Below, in pieces: positions 1 to 8,665 of a DNA stretch of 64,000 bases (position 1 is the stretch's first letter; every line of letters starts with the position of its first letter). The stretch spans positions 1,491,409 to 1,555,408 of the forward strand of contig CP071065.1 of assembly GCA_017164015.1 (NCBI GenBank), given 5' to 3'. This stretch comes from Nostoc sp. UHCC 0702 (lineage in GTDB: Bacteria > Cyanobacteriota > Cyanobacteriia > Cyanobacteriales > Nostocaceae). The translations under genes and the position numbers were made by a program. The notes beneath the pieces were generated by a model. The model searched no databases and had not been told where the DNA came from. It saw only the letters and a list, made by a program, of their open reading frames with translations.

Positions 1-7
1 TGAGGCT

Positions 8-160
8 ATATCATGTCCGCCTAATCACTTACATTAAGTCAATTGCGAGCGCAACGAAGGCGAGCGAAGCAACCGCAAAGACTTTGGGATTGCTTCGCTT
101 CGTACCCTGCGCTCAGGCTTCCGCCAATGCAATTAACTTCTATTTAACCGGACATGATAT
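8..160. repeat. MITE-like element with 12-bp terminal inverted repeats
   Basis: The 12-mer ATATCATGTCCG at 8-19 is matched by its exact reverse complement at 149-160. The interior is rich in GCGA/TTCGC blocks able to form hairpins. A related, diverged left end lies near 3153-3190 and a right end near 10077-10093, so this is a small dispersed non-coding element. The rest of 1-332 holds only decayed TGACTAT-type heptamers; I see no gene there. Confidence 0.55.
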
Positions 161-332
161 TACGGTCAAAAGTCAATAGTCCAAAAACCCTGATTTTTGA
201 CCCTTGACTATTGACTGCCATCGCAGAAAATATGTGTGCCAGTTGCGTAAGTCCTGAAAAAATAAGAATTAACAAGGAGTTAAGAGTTAGAAGTAATTTT
301 ATTACTGTTCCCCATTCCCTATTCCCCAAGCT

Positions 333-3005
333 ATGAGTAGCACATATGACCCGCGCCTGATAGCGCTTTCGATTGTGATTGCAGTTCTGGCCTCATACAC
401 TGCTTTTGATTTGGCTGCGCGGGTGACAGCAGCCAAATCATGGGCTAAACTCGCTTGGTGGATTGGCGGCGCCATCGTCATGGGTATCGGTATCTGGTCG
501 ATGCACTTTGTGGCCATGCTAGCCCTGAGTCTGCCGATGCAGATGGCTTATGATATGTTGACTGTGCTAATCTCTATGCTGCCTGCCATCTTCGCTTGGG
601 CGGGCGCATTTTACATTGTCAGTCGCCCAGTCTTAAATGTTTGGCAATTGCTGATTGGTGGAACCTTGATAGGTATTGGTCTGGCTGCCATGCACTACAT
701 TGGAATCCTGGCGATACGCATAGAAGCAACGATTCAATATAATCCTGTACTATTTGTACTTTGTGTTGCGATCGCTATTTGGGCATCTATTGCCAGCCTA
801 TGGATTTCCTTCCAACTACGAATGCAGACTGGCAAAACTTTGCGGTGGTCTAAAATCGGCAGTGCTATTTTAATAGGAGTAGCCATTGCTGGAATGCACT
901 ACACAGGAATGGCTAGCGTCATATTTACGCCAATTAACCCCAAAGCATTGTCTGCAAATGAGACAATTAATAGTTCCCTAAGTTGGCTGGCTGTATCCAT
1001 CGGTATTGCCAGCTTGTTCATTCTCGGTTTTGCACTGATGACTTCGTTTGTAGATCGGCGTTTGGCTGCCCAAATCAAGCTTTTAGAACAACAAGAAGCT
1101 CAAGCCAAACGCTCACATCTATTTACACAGATTACCTTGCAAATCCGGCGATCGCTAAACTTGGATAATGTGTTCAACACAACTGTCCACGAAATTCGGC
1201 AAGCATTGAAAGCTGATCGTGTGGTTATATATCGTTTCAATGCTGATTGGAGTGGTACTATTATCGCCGAGTCAGTAGCAGCGGGTTGGATGAAAACCTT
1301 GGGGACAACAGTTAATGACCCCTTCCAAGAAAATTACATTGAAATGTACAAAAATGGTAGAGTCAGAGCTACTAACAATGTTGACAAAGCCGGTTTTACA
1401 GATTGCCACAGAGAAATTCTTGAAGGTTTTCAAATCAAGGCCAATTTGATTGCACCGATTATCACCAATAATCAACTTGTCAGCTTATTGTGTGTTCATC
1501 AATGCTCTCAACCTCGGTATTGGCAAAACTTTGAAATAGATTTATTGAGACAACTAGCAATTCAAGTTGGCACTGCCTTACAACAAGCCAGTCTGCTGCA
1601 TGAACTAGAACAAGCACAGAAAAGCTTGCGAATACGCGATCGCGCCATTGCCGCAGCCAGTAAAGCCATCTTCATTACTGACCCACGTCAACCAGAAAAT
1701 CCAATTATATATTGCAATGCTGCTTTTGAAAAAATTACAGGCTACCCACCAGAAGAAGCACTAGGACGCAACTACCAATTTCTGCAAGGAACCGACACAG
1801 AAAAAGCTGCACTTGAACAATTAGATAACGCGGTGCGTGATTTAAGCGAATGCCAAGTTATACTCAAAGTTTACTGCAAGGATGAAAGCCAGTTCTGTGG
1901 TGAATTAACAATTTCTCCAGTGCGAGACACATTTGGGCAAGTCATAAATTTTATTGGTGTACTAGATGAAATTACTTCACCCCAACCAGAAGAAGAAGAA
2001 TTAAAGCGTGCTAAAGAAGACCTGCAAAGCCAGGCACTACAACTTCTGAGTGAAGTTGAACAAGCAGTTAAAGGAGATTTAACTGTTCGTCTGACAAACA
2101 GCGAAATTAACCTAGTCGCTGATGCTTTTAACAGCATCATCGACAACTTACGACAGATGATCATTCAAGTCAAAAAAACAGCCCAGCAGGTAAATGTTTC
2201 CCTTGGCAACAACTCTGATGCCATACAGCAATTGACAGATGAAACGCTCAAACAAGCCCAAGAAATTAGCTACGCCCTTGAAGAAGTAGATCAGATGAAT
2301 CACTCGATTCAAGCAGTGGCAGATAGCGCCCATCAAGCAGAGGAAGTAGTCAACACTACCTCTGATACAGCACAAATAGCCAAGGCAGCCATCGATTCTA
2401 CTGTTGAAAGTATCTTGAATTGGCAACAGACAAATACACAAATAGCGAAAAAAGTCAAAGATTTAGGTCAATCTTCTCAAAAAATTGCCCTTGTTGCCTC
2501 CTTGATTAAGGAAATTGCCGTACAAACCAACTTGTTAGCTAGCGACGCTAATGTTGAAATCGCCTGGATGGGTAATCAAGGTAGAGGTTTTGCTACCCTA
2601 GTGGAACAAATCGCTCAATTGGCTGTGCAGTCTGGAGAAGCAATACAAGAAATTCAGCACATATTAAAGAATATCGAATTGCAAACTACTGAAGTTGTCA
2701 AAATTGTCGAATTAGAAACTACCGAAGTACTAGAAAGAGCTAATGTTGTGCAAAATACCAAGCTGAGCTTAGAGAATATTATAGATGCGTCCCAGCAAAT
2801 TAATCATTTAGTGCAGTCAATTTCCACAGCCACGGCATCTCAGGCGAAAACTTCGCAAGCGATCGCATCGTTAATCAAACAAATTGCCGAAGTCTCAAAA
2901 TACACCGCAGATTCATCTGGCATTGTATCTGACTCTCTACAACAAACATTAGAATTAGCACAGCAACTACAAGCATCTGTCGATACATTTAAAATTGGGG
3001 AATAG
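333..3005 (+). CDS. MHYT-GAF-PAS-HAMP-MCP receptor, PixJ/PilJ-like
   Basis: This looks like a membrane-bound chemotaxis or phototaxis receptor that would signal to a CheA/CheW-type complex steering type IV pili. Residues 1-240 are about seven membrane helices with three MHYT-type motifs: MHFVAM at 57, MHYIGI at 120 and MHYTGM at 188. A GAF domain follows (about 262-420) with a Cys-His pair at 358-359 (TDCHREIL). That is where cyanobacteriochromes attach bilin, so light sensing is possible. PAS is about 433-545, HAMP 566-620 and the MCP signalling region to 890. The C-terminal end resembles PilJ/PixJ. The MCP hairpin tip is diverged (SDANVEIAW where NASIEAAR is usual), which may weaken kinase coupling. 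No che or pil genes lie nearby. The ATG starts the first predicted helix. MCP class is sure, bilin binding is inferred. Confidence 0.9.
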   Translation: MSSTYDPRLIALSIVIAVLASYTAFDLAARVTAAKSWAKLAWWIGGAIVMGIGIWSMHFVAMLALSLPMQMAYDMLTVLISMLPAIFAWAGAFYIVSRPVLNVWQLLIGGTLIGIGLAAMHYIGILAIRIEATIQYNPVLFVLCVAIAIWASIASLWISFQLRMQTGKTLRWSKIGSAILIGVAIAGMHYTGMASVIFTPINPKALSANETINSSLSWLAVSIGIASLFILGFALMTSFVDRRLAAQIKLLEQQEAQAKRSHLFTQITLQIRRSLNLDNVFNTTVHEIRQALKADRVVIYRFNADWSGTIIAESVAAGWMKTLGTTVNDPFQENYIEMYKNGRVRATNNVDKAGFTDCHREILEGFQIKANLIAPIITNNQLVSLLCVHQCSQPRYWQNFEIDLLRQLAIQVGTALQQASLLHELEQAQKSLRIRDRAIAAASKAIFITDPRQPENPIIYCNAAFEKITGYPPEEALGRNYQFLQGTDTEKAALEQLDNAVRDLSECQVILKVYCKDESQFCGELTISPVRDTFGQVINFIGVLDEITSPQPEEEELKRAKEDLQSQALQLLSEVEQAVKGDLTVRLTNSEINLVADAFNSIIDNLRQMIIQVKKTAQQVNVSLGNNSDAIQQLTDETLKQAQEISYALEEVDQMNHSIQAVADSAHQAEEVVNTTSDTAQIAKAAIDSTVESILNWQQTNTQIAKKVKDLGQSSQKIALVASLIKEIAVQTNLLASDANVEIAWMGNQGRGFATLVEQIAQLAVQSGEAIQEIQHILKNIELQTTEVVKIVELETTEVLERANVVQNTKLSLENIIDASQQINHLVQSISTATASQAKTSQAIASLIKQIAEVSKYTADSSGIVSDSLQQTLELAQQLQASVDTFKIGE

Positions 3006-3258
3006 GGAATTGGGAATGGGGCATGGGGCATTGGTTACTAATTATTCCCCCTCATCTCTCCTGCTCCCCTGCTTTGGTGCTTCAATTGATGAATTGGCAG
3101 ATGCTATACGAGCCAGTGCTGCTGGGCATTCATATGTTGTCTACAGAGGCAATTGAGGCTTTATATCAAGTTCGGCTAATTACTTACGATCTAGTCGGTT
3201 TGCTTGGTAATAGGTAATAGGTAATGGGTAATAGGTAATACTCAAAACCAATTACCAA

Positions 3259-3390
3259 TTACCAATACTTCGGCTTGCGAGAGTACAAGTTCCCAATTAC
3301 GCGTAAAAACATAGAAGTATCGGTATGTTGCAAGAGGAAATTTTCTAACAACACTTCATCGCCAGGTTGTAGAGTTCTCAAGTTAAGCAC
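3259..3390 (-). pseudogene. N-terminal fragment of a GNAT acetyltransferase
   Basis: Reading the minus strand from a GTG at 3390 gives 43 codons. They contain LRTLQPGDEVLLENF and QHTDTSMFLR, which resemble the first residues of GNAT N-acetyltransferases. Reading stops at 3259 inside copies of a GGTAATTG-type repeat, so the catalytic region is missing. This is a gene remnant. The stretch 3006-3258 upstream holds no convincing gene, only repeat sequence. Confidence 0.45.
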
Positions 3391-3529
3391 AAAAATTCCT
3401 CAGCAAGGGCACTACCCAATAACGTATCTTGGCTTTTTGTCTATTTAAGATATATTTTCCTTGCTCACTCATGGTATCAAACCACTCAAATCCATAAAAG
3501 CCCATATCTGTTATCAGTATAATTGTCAT
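3383..3529 (-). pseudogene. Short remnant of an IS4-like DDE transposase
   Basis: A 48-codon minus-strand frame contains ITDMGFYGFEWFDTM and GKYILNRQKAKI. This resembles the segment of IS4-type transposases around the second catalytic Asp (usual form DRGFY followed by a strand and an R-K pair), although here the Arg of DRGF is Met. Nothing of the rest of an insertion sequence is present. It overlaps the GNAT fragment by 8 bases in another frame, so this is a patch of gene debris. The AT-rich stretch 3530-3793 shows nothing else. Confidence 0.4.
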
Positions 3530-3793
3530 TCAACAAACCCCGAAACTACTATTGCTACAGCCTGTAGTTTGTAGTTATGACCACAAAGTATATGTCTAAA
3601 AAATAGACTTAAAGAATTAACTCTTCAGAAAACATCTATAAAATTAATTCGTGTCTATGGCATTTTTGCGACTAATATATAGCAGATGTGTAACATTTAT
3701 AAATTTTGTCTATTTTTTTATTGTTACAAAAATTAAATTTTTCAGTTAATATTTTATTTTGGTCAATCTCATATTATTATGAATAATCTCCCA

Positions 3794-5050
3794 TTATTCA
3801 TTACCTAACATAGTGACATCTCCTACACTTACTGCGAAGCAGTAAGTGTAGGCTTCCAAGACAATCCGGCTATCGCTTAGGAGACTCTTGGCTTTAAGAA
3901 CGGGATGCCCCACCGCTCTGTTTTTTATATTTATTGCTGCATTATGGTCACGGTCAAGACTGCATCCACAATTGGGGCAGTTATGCCATCTCTCATGCAG
4001 CTTTTTAGGAACTTTGACACCACAATTAGAACAATCTTGACTTGTACCGGATGCTTTAACAGGGATAACCAACAAACCAGCATTTTCGGCTTTGAAAGTC
4101 AGTATCGACAGAAAGCTTGACCATCCAGCATCAAGTACAGATTTTGCCAATCGGGTACGTGCAAGTCCTTTAACATTCAAATCTTCAACTGCAACAACAT
4201 CATATTTTTTCAATAAGTTGTTAGCAGTTTTGAAATGAAAATCTTTACGTTTATCAGCAACCTTTTTATGTTGTCTACCCAACTGTTTTACTGCTTTTAA
4301 TCTTCGATTACTAGCTTTTTTACGACGGTAAACACGTTTTTGAATAACCCGTAAACGTTTTTGGGCTTTGCGGTAGTGTTGGGGAATTGCAACTGTATCT
4401 CCCTCGGAAGTGGTTAAGAACTCCTTCAATCCCACGTCAATACCAGTTATCGAATTAGGATTGAAATCAAGCTTGATTTCGGGAACTGTCGCATCTTCCA
4501 GGCTGAGAGTTAAATAGTAGCCATCAGCTTTCTTAGTTACAGAAGCGGTTTTAATTTTGAAACCGTCAGGAATAGGTCGATGAACAATAACTTTTACATC
4601 TCCTATCTTGGACAGCGTAATTTTATTGTTGATAAAATGATGCTGCTTAAATTGTGAATAGGTGAACGTTTTGTATTGACCCTTGCCTTGAAATCGAGGT
4701 CTACCAGATTTTTTACCATTAACATCCCCGGACAACCATCTATCAAAAGTTTTTTCAACTCTCTTAGGGACTTCCTGTAGCACTTGAGAGTGAATATCTT
4801 TGTACCAAGGTCTATCCACTTTCAGTTGAACTAGCGAGGCTTTTTGACTGTAATAGTTAGGCTTATCCTTTAGTTCAGGTATATGGCAAATTAATGGACA
4901 TCTATCAATAGGACAGCGATTCATTTCATACCAATCAAACCTTTGAGCAAGTAGATAGTTGTACTGACAGCGCAACATCTCCAGTGTTTTATCAATCTTT
5001 TCTGCTTGCTGTTTAGTTGGCTTGATTTTGTATTGATATGAAATTCTCAT
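3794..5050 (-). CDS. tnpB: TnpB RNA-guided nuclease, IS605/IS1341 type
   Basis: TnpB proteins are RuvC-type nucleases of IS200/IS605 elements, guided by an RNA from the element's right end; they are ancestors of Cas12. This copy is 418 residues, normal length. All parts are visible: an N-terminal OrfB_IS605 domain, first RuvC Asp in GIDVGLKEF (about 204), the Glu in [10 protein letters not shown] (about 285), a four-Cys zinc ribbon (CSNCG then CPNCGCS) and the last Asp in DRDHNAA (about 365). It is therefore probably active. No tnpA partner is adjacent, so this is a tnpB-only element; a tnpA-like gene occurs far away at 27866. A divergent ribbon-helix-helix gene starts 65 bp from its start codon. 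The C-terminal tail is altered by a palindrome at 3822-3852. Confidence 0.93.
   Translation of the reverse strand: MRISYQYKIKPTKQQAEKIDKTLEMLRCQYNYLLAQRFDWYEMNRCPIDRCPLICHIPELKDKPNYYSQKASLVQLKVDRPWYKDIHSQVLQEVPKRVEKTFDRWLSGDVNGKKSGRPRFQGKGQYKTFTYSQFKQHHFINNKITLSKIGDVKVIVHRPIPDGFKIKTASVTKKADGYYLTLSLEDATVPEIKLDFNPNSITGIDVGLKEFLTTSEGDTVAIPQHYRKAQKRLRVIQKRVYRRKKASNRRLKAVKQLGRQHKKVADKRKDFHFKTANNLLKKYDVVAVEDLNVKGLARTRLAKSVLDAGWSSFLSILTFKAENAGLLVIPVKASGTSQDCSNCGVKVPKKLHERWHNCPNCGCSLDRDHNAAINIKNRAVGHPVLKAKSLLSDSRIVLEAYTYCFAVSVGDVTMLGNE
3822..3852. repeat. Perfect 14-bp-stem palindrome in the tnpB 3' end
   Basis: Arms 3822-3835 and 3839-3852 are perfectly complementary with a GAA loop. The hairpin lies in the last codons of tnpB and codes residues around YCFAVSVG. 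In TnpB elements the guide RNA overlaps the 3' end of the gene and the element's right end, so this hairpin and the AT-rich sequence just beyond the stop are the natural place for it. Whether this is the guide scaffold or an inserted mini-palindrome cannot be told here. Confidence 0.6.
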
Positions 5051-5115
5051 CTTTGTCCTTTGTTTTTTCGACCTTAAAGTAATATTACATAAAATGTATT
5101 CATTGTATAACCAGG

Positions 5116-5325
5116 ATGAAAAACAAACAATTACGATTAAGAATGTCTGAGCGCAGATTTAATAAGCTCAAGCAATATGCAGAGTACGCAGATAAAACAA
5201 TGACTCAAGTGATAGATGAGCTTGTTGATACGTTACCAAACATAAAAAATGGCGACTCCGACGCGGGAGTACCCGCTAACGCTTCGCTATCATCGACCAA
5301 CAACCAACTCAATCCGCAGGATTGA
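5116..5325 (+). CDS. Small ribbon-helix-helix-like protein beside tnpB
   Basis: This 69-residue protein has a short basic beta-like start ([15 protein letters not shown]) and then [15 protein letters not shown]. The pattern fits a CopG/Arc-type ribbon-helix-helix DNA-binding fold. It is divergent from tnpB and both start codons share a 65-bp AT-rich gap, so it may repress the shared promoter or belong to the element. The first 45 residues look like the real domain. The tail (from about GDSDAGVP) is coded by repeat DNA and runs into the 21-bp hairpin at 5295-5339, so it was probably added by a repeat insertion. The start is the first ATG, preceded by an AGG. Confidence 0.6.
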   Translation: MKNKQLRLRMSERRFNKLKQYAEYADKTMTQVIDELVDTLPNIKNGDSDAGVPANASLSSTNNQLNPQD

Positions 5326-5339
5326 GTTGGTTGTTGGTC
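5295..5339. repeat. Perfect 21-bp-stem hairpin
   Basis: Arms 5295-5315 and 5319-5339 are exactly complementary with a GCA loop. It covers the stop codon of the ribbon-helix-helix gene. No T tract follows directly, so it is more likely an element end or a mini-palindrome than a terminator. Confidence 0.8.
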
Positions 5340-5364
5340 AATTCGTCGTCGCCCAAAAATTCAT

Positions 5365-5403
5365 CCCACACTGCCCTTCGGGTCAGATGTGGGGCTTCTT
5401 TTT
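5365..5403 (+). terminator. Likely Rho-independent terminator
   Basis: The arms CCCACA-CTG-CCC and GGG-CAG-TGTGGG pair around a TTC loop with two single-base bulges, and a T-rich stretch follows at 5396-5403. It would end transcription of the ribbon-helix-helix gene. Confidence 0.6.
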
Positions 5404-6038
5404 GATTTAGCTAAAAAATTAGCAAGAAGAATAAAAAAGTATCTTCAGTTCTAACTTGTACAAATCTGCTCACATATAAAACTAATAATTGCACGGCTGC
5501 TGGGAAACCCGTCGAACCCAGCGGCTGCACAAGACTGGACTGCCTCACTACATGACTGGCTTTTTTTGACTTTTTACTTCTAAGGCAACGGTATTAGGCT
5601 GGCTTTTAACATTATAAGTCGAGTTGCTAATCAGGCTTAATTCTCATCAGTTTGGTATAAGCAACATTACATAAAACCTTAACCTAAATTTGTACTAATT
5701 TTAACTCAACCTTTGCTTTTACTATCTGCCTTAGTAAGAAGATTGTGAAGTGTATATGATAAAATACTGTAATTCTATCGGGATTTAGATGTATAAAGAC
5801 CATCAACCTAAAGCCAGAAACCAGATTAGAAGCACTCACAAGTTGCTATTCCCTACATTAAGGATCGTAGATTCATGAAACTACAACTTCCTAAATTATT
5901 CTGAGCCGAACTAGCTGAAGCGTAGACCTACGAGACGCACAGCGGTTGCTGGCAAAGTAGAAAAACTAGGTGTCTACGTCTACACCATCATATCTGCTTT
6001 TTTCTGTGGAGTTTTGTTACTGAACGTGAGGATTATAA
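5404..6038. other. Intergenic, no gene seen
   Basis: I find no supported coding region. One clear stem-loop lies near 5492-5530: a 9-bp stem with one G-U pair (GCTGCTGGG against CCCAGCGGC) around a 12-base loop. A run of T follows about 35 bases later. It could be part of a small RNA, but there is no other support. Confidence 0.4.
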
Positions 6039-6548
6039 ATGCTTGAGGCTATCGCTGTTGCTTGGCTATTACTCTTTTTTGGAGATTTCTTGTCTACTTT
6101 TTGTTACCACGTACCTGAGCATGTTTTTGGTAGCCTCCACCTAAAAACGCACCATTCTTGGAAGAAGGATTTTCGCCACTACGCTATTTTGACATTTAAT
6201 CCCCAGGTTCTTTTGGACGGTATTTTAGGGGCTTTGCCTTATCTAATAATGGCAGTAGTTTTGTGGCCTTTCTCTCCTATTGGCGTTATTTGTGGACTAC
6301 TGCTTGGCCAGTTTCATGTGTGGTGGAGACACATAAGTGTCTTGGGTTGGCAAACTCCAAAGCTTGTGAATGTTTTGTGCCAGGTTCTATTCATCACTAC
6401 TCCTGAAAGACACTGGTTACATCATCACAAAACTAACCTTGGTTTCGGCGATATTTTCACGTTCTTTGAACAACCGGCACAAATTTGGTTACGCTGGCTT
6501 AGGCTGCTAAGGGTTCATCTGCGTTCCTCTCGCATCTCATTGGGGTGA
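6039..6548 (+). CDS. Fatty acid hydroxylase / sterol desaturase family membrane protein
   Basis: This 169-residue protein has several hydrophobic helices and histidine clusters typical of the di-iron hydroxylase family: HVPEH, HLKTHH and HWLHHHK followed by FGDIF. These patterns (HxxEH, HxxxHH, HxxHH) bind two iron atoms that use O2 to hydroxylate or desaturate lipid chains in the membrane. The substrate cannot be read from the sequence. It is shorter than many relatives (about 200-300) but carries the motifs in order. A weak ribosome site (GAGGA) lies before the ATG. It reads in the same direction as the flavoenzyme at 6857, but about 300 bp with repeats separates them. Confidence 0.75.
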   Translation: MLEAIAVAWLLLFFGDFLSTFCYHVPEHVFGSLHLKTHHSWKKDFRHYAILTFNPQVLLDGILGALPYLIMAVVLWPFSPIGVICGLLLGQFHVWWRHISVLGWQTPKLVNVLCQVLFITTPERHWLHHHKTNLGFGDIFTFFEQPAQIWLRWLRLLRVHLRSSRISLG

Positions 6549-6558
6549 AAAAAGTTAG

Positions 6559-6598
6559 CAGTTGTCAGTTGTCAGTTGTCAGTTGTCAGTTGTCAGTG
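6559..6598. repeat. Heptamer tandem repeat (GTTGTCA)
   Basis: About five copies of the 7-mer GTTGTCA in tandem, a short repeat common between genes of heterocystous cyanobacteria. The interval 6549-6856 holds no other feature I trust. A frame over 6706-6843 (starting MEIKLHFAEV) has a weak AAATGG start context and no family I recognise. Confidence 0.8.
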
Positions 6599-6856
6599 GT
6601 ATATTCTCCCCATCCCCCCATCTCCCTTGCTTCAATAAAAACTTGATTCCGTATAATCTCACATACGGTTATGAAGAAGCGTTAATTATTTACTTAGTCG
6701 GCAAAATGGAGATTAAACTACATTTTGCTGAAGTACTACTACAGGATGCGGATGAGTTCATTGACAAGCGGCTTGTAGATGGCACGAAATCCAATGCTGT
6801 AGAAGCTTCCATACCTGTTGCTGAAGCCAAAGCCTTTACCTAAAGGAGTCATCTGA

Positions 6857-8044
6857 ATGGTAACAGTTCTTAAAGAATCAACAGACTTCCTCACGATCGC
6901 TACTACCTTAGCAGAAGAATTTGCCAAAACAGCTGTTTTACGTGATGCCAAGGGAGGAACCCCCACTGAGGAACTCAAAAAGTTACGTGACAGTGGTCTG
7001 TTAAACCTGGTAATACCGAAAGAATATGGTGGAATTGGTGAAACTTGGCCTAATGTTTTCAAAGTAATCCGAGAAATTGCCAAAGCCGATGGTTCTGTGG
7101 GGCAATTGTTGGGCTATCACTATTTCAATAGTGCCATACCACGATTTTTTGGCACACCAGAACAGTATGCCGAATTTTCAACAGCTAGTGTGCGCCACAA
7201 TTGGTTTTGGTCAGATGCTGCAAATCCACGTGACCCTGATTCAATTTTGACACCAGACGGGGAAAACTTTCGTCTTAATGGGTTAAAGAACTTTGCCACA
7301 GGCACAAAATGCTCAGATGTGGTACTAGTTGGGGGAAGGCGCGAAGACTTGGGTAATGTGGTGTATGCAGTTATTCCTAGCGATCGCGAGGGTGTACAAA
7401 TCAACGATGATTGGAATTATATTGGTCAGCGTCAAACTGAAAGTGGCAGTGTCGTCTTTGACAACGTTTTGATACGTAGAGACGAGATACTAGGAAATCC
7501 CGACTCTAATGATGACCCTAGACCGTTTGCTACCTTGTTTACTCCCCTTGGTCAATTAGTTTTTGTCCATTTATATTTAGGAATTGCTCTCGGAGCATTT
7601 GCGGAAGCAAAACAGTATACACATACACACACTCGACCTTGGATAATATCTCCCGCAGAAACAGCGGCTCAAGACCCCTACATTATTGAGCAATATGGCA
7701 ATATGTGGGTTGACTTAGCAGCCACCATTAGCCATGCTGACCATGTAACATCGTTGGCGCAAGCAGCTTGGGAAAAGGGAGAAGAACTCACCGCTGCTGA
7801 ACGCGGAGAACTTGCTGTTAGTGTTGCTTCTGCTAAAGTTTTGAGTACGAGAGTAGCATTAGATGTTACTAGCAAGATTTTTGAGGTGACAGGCGCACGT
7901 TCTGCCGCGAATAAGTATCGTTTTGACCGCTACTGGCGGAATGTTCGCACACACACTTTGCATGATCCTGTGGCTTACAAGGTGTTTGAGGTTGGTAATT
8001 GGGTATTGAATGGAGAGATACCGAATTTTACACTTTATACCTAA
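6857..8044 (+). CDS. Acyl-CoA dehydrogenase-fold flavoenzyme, DszC/SfnB-like
   Basis: This 395-residue protein has the acyl-CoA dehydrogenase fold: N-terminal helices (GLLNLVIPKEYGGIG), a middle beta domain (LNGLKNFATGTKCSDVVLVG) and a C-terminal helical domain with HDPVAYKVFEVGNWVLNGE near the end. That C-terminal pattern and the lack of the usual catalytic Glu region fit the DszC/SfnB group. Those enzymes are FMNH2-dependent monooxygenases acting on organosulfur or similar substrates, not true dehydrogenases. The substrate here is unknown. A partner flavin reductase is not adjacent. A clear ribosome site (AAAGGAG) lies 8 bases before the ATG. Sulfur scavenging is the likeliest role, by family analogy only. 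Confidence 0.8.
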   Translation: MVTVLKESTDFLTIATTLAEEFAKTAVLRDAKGGTPTEELKKLRDSGLLNLVIPKEYGGIGETWPNVFKVIREIAKADGSVGQLLGYHYFNSAIPRFFGTPEQYAEFSTASVRHNWFWSDAANPRDPDSILTPDGENFRLNGLKNFATGTKCSDVVLVGGRREDLGNVVYAVIPSDREGVQINDDWNYIGQRQTESGSVVFDNVLIRRDEILGNPDSNDDPRPFATLFTPLGQLVFVHLYLGIALGAFAEAKQYTHTHTRPWIISPAETAAQDPYIIEQYGNMWVDLAATISHADHVTSLAQAAWEKGEELTAAERGELAVSVASAKVLSTRVALDVTSKIFEVTGARSAANKYRFDRYWRNVRTHTLHDPVAYKVFEVGNWVLNGEIPNFTLYT

Positions 8045-8045
8045 T

Positions 8046-8104
8046 TGAGCAGGGGGCAGGGGTGCAGGGGGGCAGGGGGGCAGGGGTGCAGGGGGGCAGG
8101 GGGA
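8046..8104. repeat. G-rich low-complexity repeat
   Basis: Runs of GGGGGCAGGGG and GGGGTGCAGGGG directly after the preceding stop codon. It could form G-quadruplexes. Its C-rich counterpart lies at 8549-8655. Confidence 0.7.
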
Positions 8105-8151
8105 GAGTTGTAAGTTGAAGTATTAGGCTCAAAGACTGATTTATCTCCCTC

Positions 8152-8393
8152 AAAGACTCATGCGCGAATATCAAAGATTCGTGCGCGAATATCAAAGATT
8201 CGTGCGCGAATATCAAAGATTCGTGCGTGAATATCAAAGATTCGTGCGCGAATATCAAAGATTCGTGCGCGAATATCAAAGATTCGTGCGTGAATATCAA
8301 AGACTCATGCGCGAATATCAAAGACTCATGCGCGAATATCAAAGATTCGTGCATGAATATCAAAGATTCGTGCGCGGATATCAAAGACTCGTT
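8152..8393. repeat. 21-bp tandem repeat, about 11.5 copies
   Basis: The unit GAATATCAAAGATTCGTGCG (+C) repeats about 11 times with few changes (ATTCG to ACTCA, GCGC to GCGT or GCAT). Because 21 is a multiple of three and the unit lacks stops, it reads open in several frames (REYQRFV and NIKDSCA on plus, HESLIFA on minus). No ribosome site or recognisable protein supports coding. Changes between copies alter amino acids in the main frame, so I treat it as non-coding. Confidence 0.9.
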
Positions 8394-8416
8394 TATATTA
8401 TTTCGATTAAATAACC

Positions 8417-8491
8417 GTCATTGCGACCGAAGGGAAGCAATCCCAAAAACCTTGCGATCGCGTCGTCTGTTTTCGTTACACTCGCAATGAC
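8417..8491. repeat. Small palindromic element with 10-bp inverted ends
   Basis: GTCATTGCGA at 8417-8426 pairs with TCGCAATGAC at 8482-8491, with a HIP1 octamer inside. It is typical of dispersed CATTGCGA elements in cyanobacteria. A C-rich low-complexity run (8549-8655) follows, and the left end of another repeat (ATACCATTTCAC) sits at 8520-8531. Confidence 0.6.
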
Positions 8492-8665
8492 ATATTAGTG
8501 ATTTGTCGGTTATCATCTGATACCATTTCACTCAATTAGTGACACAAATCCTTGCTCCCCCGCCCCCCTGCTCCCCTGCTCCCCCGCTCCGAAAGCTCCC
8601 CCGCCCCCCTGCTCCCCTGCCCCCCCGCTCCGAAAGCTCCCCCGCTCCGAAAGCTCCCTAAAAAT

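Noticed and set aside
5490-5531. tRNA-like GTTCGA on the minus strand
   Set aside because: No acceptor or anticodon stems fit around it; only a simple stem-loop is supported.
6562-6843. 93-codon open frame starting in heptamer repeats
   Set aside because: The first part is repeat DNA. A shorter start at 6706 is possible but unsupported.
8152-8393. Possible CRISPR array
   Set aside because: Units are contiguous with no unique spacers and no cas genes are present. The same holds for 27272-27840.
8028-8490. Repeat proteins REYQRFV, NIKDSCA and HESLIFA
   Set aside because: All come from the same 21-bp repeat in different frames; none has a start signal or conserved pattern.
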